64,000 nt of DNA from Robertmurraya korlensis (GCF_023715225.1 NZ_JAMBNS010000011.1:1-64000), one strand, 5' to 3'; shown: positions 16,602 to 25,157, counted from the stretch's first letter. Numbers and translations: made by a program. Notes: a model not told the origin generated them from the sequence alone.

Positions 16602-16655
16602 AGTTCTTTATAAAGAACTATTTCGTACTTTTATAATAGTTCGTTATAACGAATT
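16602..16655. promoter_or_regulatory. Two 18-bp palindromic operators before flp
   Basis: AGTTCTTTATAAAGAACT (16602-16619) is a perfect palindrome. AGTTCGTTATAACGAATT (16638-16655) has one mismatched pair. Centres are 36 bp apart, 69-123 nt upstream of the flp start and between flp and the divergent DUF192 gene. They probably bind one dimeric regulator. No known Bacillus operator is recognised. Confidence 0.6.
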
Positions 16656-16780
16656 TGTAAATACTTATATTCCAATTTTTTTATTTTTTATTACATCATT
16701 TTTCGACAATGTTCGGTATTGAGAAATTTTATAATAAAATCAGCTACCAAATTAACGTCGGTTCTTAGGGGGTTATGTAG

Positions 16781-17125
16781 GTGTATGTAGTGAAAAAGAG
16801 TAATATATATAGAACGATTCCTTATTCTATAAGGAAAGCTCAGTCATTTGGTACTAGGTTAAAAGGCTTGATGTTTCGAAAGCAGCCTTTGCATGAGGAA
16901 GGTTTGTGGATTGCACCTTGTAACTCCATTCATATGTGCTTTATGCATTTTTCGATCGACGCCGTTTTCCTCGATCAACATCATCGAGTGGTTCACTTAA
17001 TAGAACATTTGAAACCATGGAAATTCGTGCTTCCGATTAAACAAGCATATTCTGTTCTCGAGCTCCCTCCTGGGACGATCTCAAAGTTTCATATAGAAGT
17101 AGGCCAATATGTGAATTGGACGTAA
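16781..17125 (+). CDS. DUF192 family protein
   Basis: 114 residues with the DUF192 core: SFGTRLKGLMFRK, LWIAPCNSIHMCFMHFSID, FLDQHHRVV and the end LELPPGTISKFHIEVGQ. GTG start with AGGGGG 8 nt upstream. The family's function is unknown. It is divergent from the Tad operon and shares the operator-containing spacer, so co-regulation with pili is possible. It lacks the N-terminal signal found in many DUF192 proteins. Confidence 0.85.
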   Translation: MYVVKKSNIYRTIPYSIRKAQSFGTRLKGLMFRKQPLHEEGLWIAPCNSIHMCFMHFSIDAVFLDQHHRVVHLIEHLKPWKFVLPIKQAYSVLELPPGTISKFHIEVGQYVNWT

Positions 17126-17127
17126 AT

Positions 17128-17167
17128 ATAAAAGGCTCACTCCTCATTCATAGGGAGTAAGCCTTTC
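17128..17167. terminator. Bidirectional terminator
   Basis: AAAGGCTcACTCC pairs with GGAGTaAGCCTTT around a ~10-nt loop, with A/T tails. It lies between the convergent DUF192 and K+ channel genes and overlaps the channel's 3' end. Confidence 0.7.
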
Positions 17168-18200
17168 TTGTATATCGAACAATCTTCCGGTAGGTTTCAT
17201 CATCACATATAATAAACAGCTTGGAGCCCTCAGGTATATTCTCCTTATGACGCCTCGCCACATCAAGCGAGCTGCCGTCCGATAATAGAGTGGCTCCCTT
17301 ATCGAACAGCTCCATGGCCGCATCCTTATACGTTTTCCATTCAGGTTTTGCCGAGATTTCATAAATATTTTCCCCGTCTGTATTGCTTAGCATCTGCTTG
17401 AACAGTCGGCTCGAGCCGTGATTGATGGCCGCCTGGGCGATTAGTCTAGAAACCGAATCATTTGAAAGAATAAATTCATCGACCTTGGCATGCTCGAACA
17501 AGGCAATATGATTATCCTTTTTTACTTCCACAATTGTATATATATTTCTATCGTATTTCTTTGACAAATGCTCCACACGAGAAGCCGTTAACAAGGTTTT
17601 TCCATCGGAGTATTCGGCATGATCATTTCGGTCATCTGAAAAAATTGCCACTGATTTCGCCTCTAAAATATTGGCCTTCATCAAGACCTCTTCTTCTGCA
17701 GGATTTCCACTTACAAAATGAAGCCGATCATCTTCCAACGGGAGCTTGTCGGCATGATCCACGACAACGATATCTCTTGAGCGTTCACTTGTGTAAATCT
17801 CACCCATCACCTTCTCCAGCTTTTCCTTGGAAGGACTAATTAATATGTAATGACCTTTCCCTGTGTAAGACATTTTCCCTTCCTCCTTCAGTTTCCGGTA
17901 TTTGCTGAGGCTTTCAAAAATCTTTCCAATAATAATCCCCATGGCTCCAATTCCAAAGGTATAAATTAAGAGCATGGTAAAGATTCGTCCTGCATCGGTT
18001 ACCGGAAAGAAATCACCATAGCCAACCGTGACAAGCGTGGTCATTGTCCACCAAAGAGCGTCAATAAGTCGGGGGAAGGTCTCCGGCTCAAGAATTCTCA
18101 TCGTAACGCTACTTACAATAACAAGGAGAATGGCCAGTATTCCAGCATGTGTTAAGCTTAACTTAGACATTTTCGAATAAATTTGATGTAAAATCCACAA
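17148..18200 (-). CDS. Two-helix potassium channel with TrkA-N/RCK domain
   Basis: 350-residue membrane channel similar in plan to B. subtilis YugO. TM1 (LSLTHAGILAILLVIVSSV) precedes the pore loop with filter TLVTVGYGDFFP and TM2 (FTMLLIYTFGIGAMGIIIG). A cytoplasmic RCK/TrkA-N domain (VVVDHADKLPLEDDRLHFV, VEVKKDNHIALFEHAKVDE) and a C-terminal extension follow. TTG start with GGAGGA. It starts 4 nt after the ATP-grasp gene stop and is last in the five-gene cassette, so K+ flux may be coupled to the function of that cassette. Confidence 0.9.
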   Translation of the reverse strand: MWILHQIYSKMSKLSLTHAGILAILLVIVSSVTMRILEPETFPRLIDALWWTMTTLVTVGYGDFFPVTDAGRIFTMLLIYTFGIGAMGIIIGKIFESLSKYRKLKEEGKMSYTGKGHYILISPSKEKLEKVMGEIYTSERSRDIVVVDHADKLPLEDDRLHFVSGNPAEEEVLMKANILEAKSVAIFSDDRNDHAEYSDGKTLLTASRVEHLSKKYDRNIYTIVEVKKDNHIALFEHAKVDEFILSNDSVSRLIAQAAINHGSSRLFKQMLSNTDGENIYEISAKPEWKTYKDAAMELFDKGATLLSDGSSLDVARRHKENIPEGSKLFIICDDETYRKIVRYTRKAYSL

Positions 18201-18203
18201 TGG

Positions 18204-19445
18204 CTAGTGTCCTCCTTTCACCCCAACTGGCAGATAATACGAAAGATTATTTGTAATTTCCCCTCCTACACGGCAACCTAGTGCAGCAGACTTTCCATTC
18301 AGAAGAAAACTGCCAATCAATAACTTTCCTTTTTGTATGCCTTTTTCACTGTGGAAGCGAACCGTTTGGGACTCCACGTACTTCTGATAAACAGCCACAT
18401 AATTCGTATAATTTCGTTCATTGTTCGCGTGAGCTAATTCGCCGCCACTTCGAAAAATCTCCACCGTATCCCCTTCTCTTCCGAATGAAGGCTTTTTTAC
18501 ATACGATTGCTTTGTTTGTAAAAATGGGACTTCTTCTAAATAAGTAGGAAGGAAATAGGCTTCAATCCATGCGTGTTCTTCCATTGTAAAAAAGGGATGC
18601 TCTTCCTCATGCAGCCCCCAAATAACGGCCTGTACCGCTTTATTTTGAAGTAAAAAGGCAGAGGGAGGGTTAATGAACACGAGTTTTCCCTGCTCCACAA
18701 GCTCCAACAGCCAGACACCAATCGGATTGTTCTCCTCATCATGATCAAATAGTAAATTTTCAATTGGAAAGGTTTGACGATACAGCACATCGATTCGTCT
18801 GCCTTCTTCGTCGAAAAGACCTGTTCCCTTTTGAATTTGAAGTTGATGAAGGGGGGTGAACTTGGAGGGAAGTCCTGATAATTGCATAAGATATTTGACC
18901 GTTTCACGATCTTCAATATTATCCTCGTGTGCGGTAAAAACAATATGAGGCGTAATGAGTCCTTTTCCTTCTAGCCCTTCCATAATACTGCTTCTAACAG
19001 CTTGCCGTAATCGCTCTTCCATTCCTTCATTTGGATTATCTAGCGGAAATTTGCTACAAACCACCCCATTCACCGCAAAAAGCTCTTTAATAAAAGTGGG
19101 AGTATCTGCATTGATTTCAATACATTTGTATCCATCACCCGTTGGAATGAGGTCAAGCCGAGCGATTACACTCTCGGCTTGATGAGTTTTTAATCGAAGA
19201 AAGGAAAGAGTTTCAATCGGAAAGCCCATTTCAATTAGGGTTTCATCAGGAACTTCACGCAACAGTTGGCACACCTTAAAGAACACATGCCCTACCCGGT
19301 TACTCACCTGTCGAATGGTACGAACTTCTTCCTCTTCTAGCATATGAACATCAAAAAGGGCATACTCTTCCCCATATAAATCCGCCCAAAAGTCGGCAAT
19401 TCCTTCATAAAACTCTCTTCTTTTTTCACGATAACTCTTCATCAC
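18204..19445 (-). CDS. Glutathionylspermidine synthase-like ATP-grasp ligase
   Basis: 413 residues of the GSP_synth family (YgiC/YjfC-like), synthetase half only, with no amidase domain. It includes a family-typical N-terminus (YREKRREFYEGIADFWADLYG), the acidic stretch CIEINADTPTF and the C-terminal nucleotide/metal segment VKKPSFGREGDTVEIF. Members join a peptide-like carboxylate to an amine using ATP. The true substrate in Bacillus is not known. The ATG overlaps the upstream stop by 4 nt. Confidence 0.85.
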   Translation of the reverse strand: MMKSYREKRREFYEGIADFWADLYGEEYALFDVHMLEEEEVRTIRQVSNRVGHVFFKVCQLLREVPDETLIEMGFPIETLSFLRLKTHQAESVIARLDLIPTGDGYKCIEINADTPTFIKELFAVNGVVCSKFPLDNPNEGMEERLRQAVRSSIMEGLEGKGLITPHIVFTAHEDNIEDRETVKYLMQLSGLPSKFTPLHQLQIQKGTGLFDEEGRRIDVLYRQTFPIENLLFDHDEENNPIGVWLLELVEQGKLVFINPPSAFLLQNKAVQAVIWGLHEEEHPFFTMEEHAWIEAYFLPTYLEEVPFLQTKQSYVKKPSFGREGDTVEIFRSGGELAHANNERNYTNYVAVYQKYVESQTVRFHSEKGIQKGKLLIGSFLLNGKSAALGCRVGGEITNNLSYYLPVGVKGGH

Positions 19446-19903
19446 TCTAAATCCTCTCCAACCTCTTTCACGTACAACACATAAACCCCACGATCCTCAT
19501 CAATCTCCGACGAGGTCACTTGCTTAAATCCTAGACCTGGTACATCAACAATGTCTTTCAACAAATAACGAATCACATCAAAATGGCTCTCACATGGAAG
19601 CGAGGTAAGGAGCTTGTAGTTTTCTTCCTCTCGAAATCTACGAATCTCTATATGTAGACCTTTTCCCTGGTAGCCTTTTTCATCAGCGACATGCGGATTT
19701 CTCCCCTTATCTCTGATGATTAACTGTTCTTCGTCCCCATCCATTTCCGTTGAGAAGAGCTCATACTGTCTTCCACGCATAATAAAGTACGTACAAAGCT
19801 GCCTAGCATATAACTCATCCACACCAACGGATGCCGTCGTATATTCATATAGCGGGGTATACTCATCGTTTCCTTTATCTAAGTAATATGTTAATCGCCT
19901 CAT
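19442..19903 (-). CDS. Conserved-looking hypothetical protein of the DUF350/ATP-grasp cassette
   Basis: 153-residue soluble, acidic protein with no signal peptide, membrane helix or motif I recognise. It is mixed alpha/beta (VYVLYVKEV at the end, LHIEIRRFREEE in the middle). It is tightly coupled to the synthetase gene (ATGA overlap) and has a strong AAGGAGA SD, so it is surely translated. It sits where DUF2170/DUF2491-type partners occur in proteobacterial yjf clusters but does not obviously match them. Confidence 0.75.
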   Translation of the reverse strand: MRRLTYYLDKGNDEYTPLYEYTTASVGVDELYARQLCTYFIMRGRQYELFSTEMDGDEEQLIIRDKGRNPHVADEKGYQGKGLHIEIRRFREEENYKLLTSLPCESHFDVIRYLLKDIVDVPGLGFKQVTSSEIDEDRGVYVLYVKEVGEDLE

Positions 19904-19915
19904 AGGAATCTCCTT

Positions 19916-20314
19916 TTAGTAGGATAGACACTTCGCAACTATAATCCCAATCGCCAACGATAGTGACAACAGCATCACACCGACTGCGCGATTATCATCT
20001 TCAATCGCTTTTGAAATGCTAAAACGAATAGTAATGACCTCGGCTAAAATAAACACCACAATTTGAGCAATGATTCCGATCGCACCCCAAATCACCATAT
20101 CCACTAAAGAAATCGAATATTCAGCAGCCGCACCAAGTACAATTGCTAATCCGATTACTTTTCCTCCAAGCAAAAGGGCAGCTGATACGTTCTTTTCAGC
20201 GATTAGCTTGAACTCCCTAAGCTTTGGTGTACTAAACATAAATAAAATGATCCCCGCGATCATCAGAAGGACTGCCACTCCTAAGTAAGAGGCAAAATTT
20301 AAATATAAGTTCAT
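19916..20314 (-). CDS. DUF350 family membrane protein (YjfL-like)
   Basis: 132 residues with four predicted membrane helices (YLGVAVLLMIAGIILFMF, AALLLGGKVIGLAIVLGAA, MVIWGAIGIIAQIVVFILA, GVMLLSLSLAIGIIVA), the DUF350 duplication pattern. Function unknown. DUF350 genes recur beside glutathionylspermidine-synthase-like genes. GGGAGA SD. It lies 12 nt upstream of the next gene. Confidence 0.8.
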   Translation of the reverse strand: MNLYLNFASYLGVAVLLMIAGIILFMFSTPKLREFKLIAEKNVSAALLLGGKVIGLAIVLGAAAEYSISLVDMVIWGAIGIIAQIVVFILAEVITIRFSISKAIEDDNRAVGVMLLSLSLAIGIIVAKCLSY

Positions 20315-20346
20315 GTATAATCTCCCTTTCTATATCGGGCTTGGCA

Positions 20347-20715
20347 TTACCCTCCTGAGCTTGTTGTTCCTTTTCCAAATCCATTGCTATTTTTCACCGT
20401 TCCACTTGACGTACTTCCTTTAAAGGAAGAGCTGTTTTTGTATGAGAGGTAATCCTTACTTGCGTGAAGAGCACTTTTTCCTTTGTAATAGCGACCACCA
20501 TAAAAATAATGCCCATAATAATTCGAATCATAATCATCACATTCCCATACACCATCTTCTGCATCCCATTCCCAATCTGAACAACTTGTGTCCTCTGGCG
20601 GATCAGGAATATCCTCTGTATACGTGTATTCCTCCGTAGCCGAGCTACAACCTGCCATTCCTAGAACAAGAGCTGTTGACGTAATACCTGTCATCATTCG
20701 TCTTGTTTTTGACAT
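20347..20715 (-). CDS. Small Ser/Gly/Tyr-rich lipoprotein
   Basis: 122 residues from the ATG at 20715 (GGGGTGAG upstream). A twin-basic start (MSKTRRMM) and hydrophobic segment end in the lipobox GMAGC. The mature part is acidic and aromatic (SDWEWDAEDGVWECDD, then YYGHYFYGGRYYKG) and ends in a Ser/Gly/Lys tail without predicted structure. It is first in the five-gene cassette and would lie on the outer membrane face or wall. No family recognised with certainty. Confidence 0.75.
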   Translation of the reverse strand: MSKTRRMMTGITSTALVLGMAGCSSATEEYTYTEDIPDPPEDTSCSDWEWDAEDGVWECDDYDSNYYGHYFYGGRYYKGKSALHASKDYLSYKNSSSFKGSTSSGTVKNSNGFGKGTTSSGG

Positions 20716-20778
20716 ACACTCACCCCGCTTTCCTAATGATAGTATTACGTGAAAAACTGGAAAAAGATTCGATAAATT

Positions 20779-20807
20779 AAAAAAAGTCCACCCCTTAAAG
20801 AGTGGAC
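20779..20807 (-). terminator. Terminator after the OYE-type reductase
   Basis: GTCCAC/GTGGAC stem (20786-20807) with a seven-base T-run on the minus strand, 19 nt past the reductase stop. Confidence 0.75.
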
Positions 20808-20825
20808 ACATTTTCAAATTTTATA

Positions 20826-22847
20826 TTAAGCAAAAACCGGAATCTTTTCCTCTGCTTCCTCTGTTGGAAGGGCCCCCAATTTTTCAAGGGTGGTTAAGAT
20901 ATTTCTTCCTTCTCTTACTCCATCCATGATTTTTCGAACTCCCCAGCTATCGCCAATATTGAGAACTTCAATATGCGGGAAATACGATTGAAGGTCAGCA
21001 AAGATTGGATTTTCTGACTTCATTCCTAAACATACAAATCCGTAATCAAATTCAATATTCGACTCAACACCCTCGTATGAAACCTTGAAATGATCTTCTG
21101 TTACTTCCATCAGTGAAGTCTCTACTCTTACATCTACGTTTCTTTCTTTTAGCATCGTCATCATGGAAATGCGTGTGATATGGTCTAAATCTTTCCCAAC
21201 GAGAGGCATTCTCTCAACCATTGTGACTTCTGCTCCTCTTTCAGCAAAGTATTCAACCACATCCAAACCAACAGCGCCTCCACCGATAACAGCTACTTTT
21301 TTACCAATGAACTCAAAGGAATCTACTTGTTTTAATAACCCGAAAATCGAAAACAGCTTTCCATTTGGCTTGTCGATATGTTCGTGCAGCCCTTTGATCG
21401 GAGGTAGAAGAGGCGTTGATCCCGTAGCGTTCACGATCACATCTGGCTTATAGCTTGCAATTAGCTGTATATCTGCCTTTGTGTTTGTAAAAGGAATCAA
21501 GTTCGGCAATCTTTCACTTCGCTTAACCAAGTAATTAGGGAAATCTTCAATTCTCTTCTTCTCTGGAAGTCTCGAAATTTCTCTCGCTAATCCACCTAAA
21601 TAGGGCTTTTGTTCAAAAAGAATGGTCGTGCAGCCAACCTCTGCTGCGGTACAAGCTGCTTCAAGTCCCGCTGTTCCGCCACCAATAACAACGACATTCA
21701 CTGGTCGAGTGATTTCTCTTTCCTTGTACTCATCACCATGGAATAAGTCCGGGTTGATGGTACAGCGAATCGGACGATTCAATGCAATACGATGTCCTGC
21801 ACAGCCAATATTACAAGAAATACATTTTCTTAAAAATTCTTCTTCACCCGCTTGAACCTTCTTGACCCAGTTCGGCTCTGCAATCAAGCCACGTCCCATT
21901 CCAATTAAATCTGCCTCTTCATTTTGTAAAATCGCTTCAGCTATTTGTGGATTACGAACATTTCCTGTAGCGATTGTTGGCTTATGGAATTTCTCTCTTA
22001 CTGCTTTTGCCATGTAAGAACGCCAGCCATCAAGAAGGTTCATCTGGTCAATTTGAAATTGAAGCGTATCGTTCAGTGCAGCAGACACATTAAAAATATC
22101 TACTCCTTCACTTAGGTACTCAAGGATATGAAGTGTATCTTCTAACGTGTTACCACCCTTTACAAATTCCTCCGCACTAAATCGTAAGCTGATTGGGAAA
22201 AATGGACCCACTTCTTCACGAATACGGTCAATCACCATTCGAACGATTCTTGCACGGTTTTCATAACTTCCACCAAATTCATCTGTGCGCTTGTTGTACA
22301 CAGGAGATAAGAATTGGCAAAGTAGATACGAGTGTCCTGCATGAATTTCTACCGCATCAAAACCAGCTGCCACTACTCTCTTGGCTGCCTTTCCATACTG
22401 ATTGACGATTTCTAAAATCTCATCTTTTTCAAGAGATCTCGGAATCGCTCCACCCGTCTTCGATGGAATATTAGAAGAGGACACCGGCTGACCACCAATT
22501 CGATCAGGAACAGCAGAAGCTCCAGCATGATTGATCTGAACCGCCACACATGCTCCATGCTTATGCAATCTTTCAGTTAATCGATATAAGCCTGGAATAA
22601 ATCGGTCTTCATCAATTCGTAGCTGTGTCGTTCCGTTTGATCCGAGTGGAAACGCCAAGCAGGCATTTTCAAGAATTATTAATCCTGTGCCACCTTTTGC
22701 TCGTTGCTCGTAATACGATATATGTTCATCTGTGATTTCTCCGTTCGGTCCTGCAAAATTCGTTCCCATTGGAGGCATAACAACACGGTTTTTCAACGTC
22801 ATTCTTTGAATCGTTATTGGTGAAAAAAGCTTTTCGTAATTTGACAT
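20826..22847 (-). CDS. OYE-family NADH:flavin oxidoreductase / 2,4-dienoyl-CoA reductase-like
   Basis: 673-residue flavo-iron-sulfur enzyme. An N-terminal old-yellow-enzyme TIM barrel binds FMN (LKNRVVMPPMG; FDAVEIHAGHSYLLCQFLSP). A [4Fe-4S] cluster follows (CISCNIGC, then C in IRCTINP). The C-terminal FAD/NAD(P) half has Rossmann motifs VVIGGGTAGLEAA and VAVIGGGAVGLD. The domain order equals FadH and bile-acid/enoate reductases, so it reduces an activated C=C bond. The substrate is unknown. AGGAGGG SD. An 18-bp direct repeat lies just upstream. Monocistronic. Confidence 0.85.
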   Translation of the reverse strand: MSNYEKLFSPITIQRMTLKNRVVMPPMGTNFAGPNGEITDEHISYYEQRAKGGTGLIILENACLAFPLGSNGTTQLRIDEDRFIPGLYRLTERLHKHGACVAVQINHAGASAVPDRIGGQPVSSSNIPSKTGGAIPRSLEKDEILEIVNQYGKAAKRVVAAGFDAVEIHAGHSYLLCQFLSPVYNKRTDEFGGSYENRARIVRMVIDRIREEVGPFFPISLRFSAEEFVKGGNTLEDTLHILEYLSEGVDIFNVSAALNDTLQFQIDQMNLLDGWRSYMAKAVREKFHKPTIATGNVRNPQIAEAILQNEEADLIGMGRGLIAEPNWVKKVQAGEEEFLRKCISCNIGCAGHRIALNRPIRCTINPDLFHGDEYKEREITRPVNVVVIGGGTAGLEAACTAAEVGCTTILFEQKPYLGGLAREISRLPEKKRIEDFPNYLVKRSERLPNLIPFTNTKADIQLIASYKPDVIVNATGSTPLLPPIKGLHEHIDKPNGKLFSIFGLLKQVDSFEFIGKKVAVIGGGAVGLDVVEYFAERGAEVTMVERMPLVGKDLDHITRISMMTMLKERNVDVRVETSLMEVTEDHFKVSYEGVESNIEFDYGFVCLGMKSENPIFADLQSYFPHIEVLNIGDSWGVRKIMDGVREGRNILTTLEKLGALPTEEAEEKIPVFA

Positions 22848-22868
22848 TTTTTAGCCCTCCTATAATGT

Positions 22869-22917
22869 TTGCTCAATTATTCACATATTTTGACTCATGT
22901 TGCTCAATACTTCACAT
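22869..22917. promoter_or_regulatory. Direct repeat upstream of the OYE-type gene
   Basis: TTGCTCAATTATTCACAT (22869-22886) recurs as TTGCTCAATACTTCACAT (22900-22917), 16 of 18 identical, 31 bp or about three helical turns apart. A pair in phase before a single gene suggests an operator of an unidentified regulator. Confidence 0.5.
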
Positions 22918-22997
22918 TTTCTATAAAGTAATTATAATCCCGTCAAAAGCATAAGACTAATTGATATTTAAGGAGGTATTGATAGGCTCTACCTATT

Positions 22998-23022
22998 AAA
23001 AAAGCCACTATGAATAGCGGCC
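22998..23022 (-). terminator. Terminator of the glycerate kinase transcript
   Basis: GCCGCTAT/ATAGTGGC stem with T6 on the minus strand, directly past the kinase stop. Confidence 0.8.
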
Positions 23023-23029
23023 TTCTAAC

Positions 23030-24148
23030 CTACAATAAAACTCTACAAACATTTTCCACAGTTCTACAAAGGTTGGTTTCTCCAGAGGATAATGCTTCAT
23101 CTAAGGAAGCGACTCCATTTACAATTCCAAAGATTGCAGTAAACCCGTTTTCGTACAATACTTCTACTCCATCCCCGACCCGTCCGGCAAAGGCAATGAC
23201 TGGAATATCATAACGTTTGGCGACGGAAGCCACTCCAAAGGGTGTTTTTCCATAAAGGGTTTGATGATCAAGGCTTCCCTCACCAGTAAAAACAAAGTCT
23301 GCTCCCTCGACTTTTTTGTCGAGTCCCGTAAACTCGATCACCAAATCGATCCCTTTTAATAACCTTGCATCTAAAAAGGCAATGAGTCCGGTTCCAAGAC
23401 CACCAGCTGCCCCCGCCCCAGACACCGTGGCTACATCCTTTCCAAGCTCTTTTTGAATAAGCGTGGCATAATGAGCGAGGTTTTCATCCAGTTGTCGAAC
23501 CATATCGGGTGTGGCTCCTTTTTGCGGTCCAAAAATTGCAGAAGCTCCATTTTCTCCCGTTAAAGGATTGGTCACATCACAAGCTACATCTATTTGGACA
23601 TCTTTGAGTCTTGGATCTAATCCACTAACATCAATCGAATGTAGCATACTTAAAGCACCACCGCCAAAGGGTAGCTCCGCACCGGTTTCGTCTTTAAATG
23701 AAACCCCAAGTGCCTGAAGCATGCCGACACCACCATCATTGGTAGCACTTCCACCGATTCCGATCAAAATCCGATCTGCTCCTTGATCTAAAGCATGTTT
23801 GATGAGTTGTCCCGTTCCGTAGCTAGTGGTCACTAAGGGATTTCGATCGGCAGGCTTAATCATTTGTAAGCCACTTGCACTTGCCATTTCGATAATAGCT
23901 GTCTTTTCTACCATTCCGTATTCCGCCAGAACTTTATCTCCTAATGGTCCGGCTACTTCTGTCTTGAGCAACCGACCTTTTTCCAAGCTAACCAGTGATT
24001 CCACGGTTCCCTCTCCACCATCAGCCATTGGGACAATGACACATTCGGCGTCAGGAAACACTTTTTTTATTCCTCTTTCCATTGTTAAGGCGGCTTGTTT
24101 TGCTGTCATACTTTCTTTAAAGGAATCCGGGGCTAAAACAAATTTCAT
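23030..24148 (-). CDS. Glycerate kinase (GarK/GlxK family)
   Basis: 372-residue cytoplasmic kinase that phosphorylates D-glycerate with ATP and feeds glycolysis. It shows family motifs: MKFVLAPDSFKESMTAKQAA at the N-terminus, PMADGGEGTVESLV, GIGGSATNDGGVGMLQALG, and the C-terminal FTGEGSLDHQTLYGKTPFG. Length is normal. It lies 32 nt after the LOG gene with GAGGATAACAAGG before the ATG and ends at a terminator. Confidence 0.9.
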   Translation of the reverse strand: MKFVLAPDSFKESMTAKQAALTMERGIKKVFPDAECVIVPMADGGEGTVESLVSLEKGRLLKTEVAGPLGDKVLAEYGMVEKTAIIEMASASGLQMIKPADRNPLVTTSYGTGQLIKHALDQGADRILIGIGGSATNDGGVGMLQALGVSFKDETGAELPFGGGALSMLHSIDVSGLDPRLKDVQIDVACDVTNPLTGENGASAIFGPQKGATPDMVRQLDENLAHYATLIQKELGKDVATVSGAGAAGGLGTGLIAFLDARLLKGIDLVIEFTGLDKKVEGADFVFTGEGSLDHQTLYGKTPFGVASVAKRYDIPVIAFAGRVGDGVEVLYENGFTAIFGIVNGVASLDEALSSGETNLCRTVENVCRVLL

Positions 24149-24180
24149 CCTTGTTATCCTCTTTCTTTTTTTATCAACAA

Positions 24181-24747
24181 TTAATACGTTTTTACCGGAG
24201 GTGATTCATAATTCTTAAATTTATCAAGTAGTCCTGCTGGTTCTTCGTCAATAAGTGCCATCGATCGGTATTGATCCTGTAGGAACTGTTCCTTATTCAT
24301 ATGATTTAGTAGAGCTATGAGCGGATCATAATATCTATTGGTATTTAGGAGACCAATAGGCTTTTTGTGTAGGCCTACCTGTGCCCAAGTATAAACCTCA
24401 AAGAATTCTTCCATCGTTCCCGCACCACCTGGCAAAGCAATAAATGCATCGGCTAACTCGACCATCTTTGCCTTTCTTTCGTGCATCGTCTCGACAACAA
24501 GAAGTTCTGACAAGCTTTTATGAGAGATTTCTCGATTATCTAAAAATCTGGGCATCACCCCTATTGCTTTTCCTCCCATTGCTAATACAGAGTCAGCCAC
24601 CGCACCCATTAGTCCTATACTTGAACCACCATATATAAGTGTAATGTTTCTTCTAGCCAATTCCTTACCTAGCTTTTTTGCCTCTTCGATATACATACTT
24701 GAAGAACCTTTACTCGATCCGCAATATACAGCTACTGATTTCACCAT
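24181..24747 (-). CDS. LOG-family protein (YvdD-like, TIGR00730)
   Basis: 188 residues from the ATG at 24747 (AGGGGGG upstream), preferred to a longer frame to 24801. The Rossmann-like start SVAVYCGSSKGSS and the family signature PGGAGTMEEFFEVYTWAQ are intact. LOG proteins hydrolyse cytokinin nucleotide 5'-monophosphates, but bacterial members act more generally on nucleotides. Probably co-transcribed with glycerate kinase. No functional link is evident. Confidence 0.85.
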   Translation of the reverse strand: MVKSVAVYCGSSKGSSSMYIEEAKKLGKELARRNITLIYGGSSIGLMGAVADSVLAMGGKAIGVMPRFLDNREISHKSLSELLVVETMHERKAKMVELADAFIALPGGAGTMEEFFEVYTWAQVGLHKKPIGLLNTNRYYDPLIALLNHMNKEQFLQDQYRSMALIDEEPAGLLDKFKNYESPPVKTY

Positions 24748-24849
24748 TTTGCCCCCCTGTCTGTTCACCGATAACGGCAAAAAAAGAATCCTACTATACA
24801 ATTTATTCTGTACTACTTAATTTTTTCCTCCTAGCAATCAAAAAGTAAA

Positions 24850-24875
24850 AAGACCCTCTAATGTAAGAGAGTCTT
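24850..24875 (-). terminator. Terminator of the SASP-like gene
   Basis: AAGACcCTCT pairs with AGAGaGTCTT (one mismatch) and is followed by a T-rich minus-strand tail. Confidence 0.7.
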
Positions 24876-24887
24876 TAGATCGTACTA

Positions 24888-25070
24888 TTAATGCATCCCA
24901 TTCCATTCACCTTGATTTTTGGATGCTTTTTCTTTTTTTGCTTTCTCTTTGTGCGCTCGATTTGCAGCTGCACTTCCATGCTCTTTGCCAAACTCTGTAT
25001 CGGTTTTACTTGATTCAAATCCTTGCTTGTTCTTTTGCTGAGCGTCTGTTTTTCCACTTCGTTTTGCCAT
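24888..25070 (-). CDS. Putative small acid-soluble spore protein-like (gamma-type) gene
   Basis: 60-residue hydrophilic protein, rich in Lys, Ala, Gln and Glu. It carries TDAQQKNKQ and TEFGKEH, reminiscent of the TDAQQVRKQN and GTEFASE elements of SspE. Start ATG at 25070 with AAGGAGTGAT 7 nt upstream. The promoter region has GTATA-N17-CATAATA, a sigma-G-type promoter, consistent with forespore expression. A terminator follows. The assignment rests on the small size, composition and promoter. It could be another small spore protein. Confidence 0.6.
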   Translation of the reverse strand: MAKRSGKTDAQQKNKQGFESSKTDTEFGKEHGSAAANRAHKEKAKKEKASKNQGEWNGMH

Positions 25071-25090
25071 AAGTATCACTCCTTCTTTTT

Positions 25091-25119
25091 TATTATGAAA
25101 AGTAAAAGAAGAAATATAC
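25091..25119 (-). promoter_or_regulatory. Sigma-G-type promoter of the SASP-like gene
   Basis: On the minus strand GTATA (25119-25115) and CATAATA (25097-25091) are 17 bp apart, fitting GYATR/CATNHTA of forespore promoters, about 20 nt upstream of the SD. Confidence 0.55.
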
Positions 25120-25128
25120 CTAGGATTT
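25094..25128. repeat. 35-bp direct repeat, left copy, flanking the sucrose operon
   Basis: Same strand and 33 of 35 bases identical to 32031-32065, including the common stretch AAAAGAAGAAATATACCTAG. It encloses the sac operon completely. This copy carries the SASP-like gene's promoter. Confidence 0.8.
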
Positions 25129-25157
25129 TTTGCTCCCTTTTTTGTGAAGAAGCCGTG

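Noticed and set aside
24875-25057. Second reading frame overlapping the SASP-like gene
   Set aside because: Shifted frame of the same bases. The SD fits the 25070 start instead.
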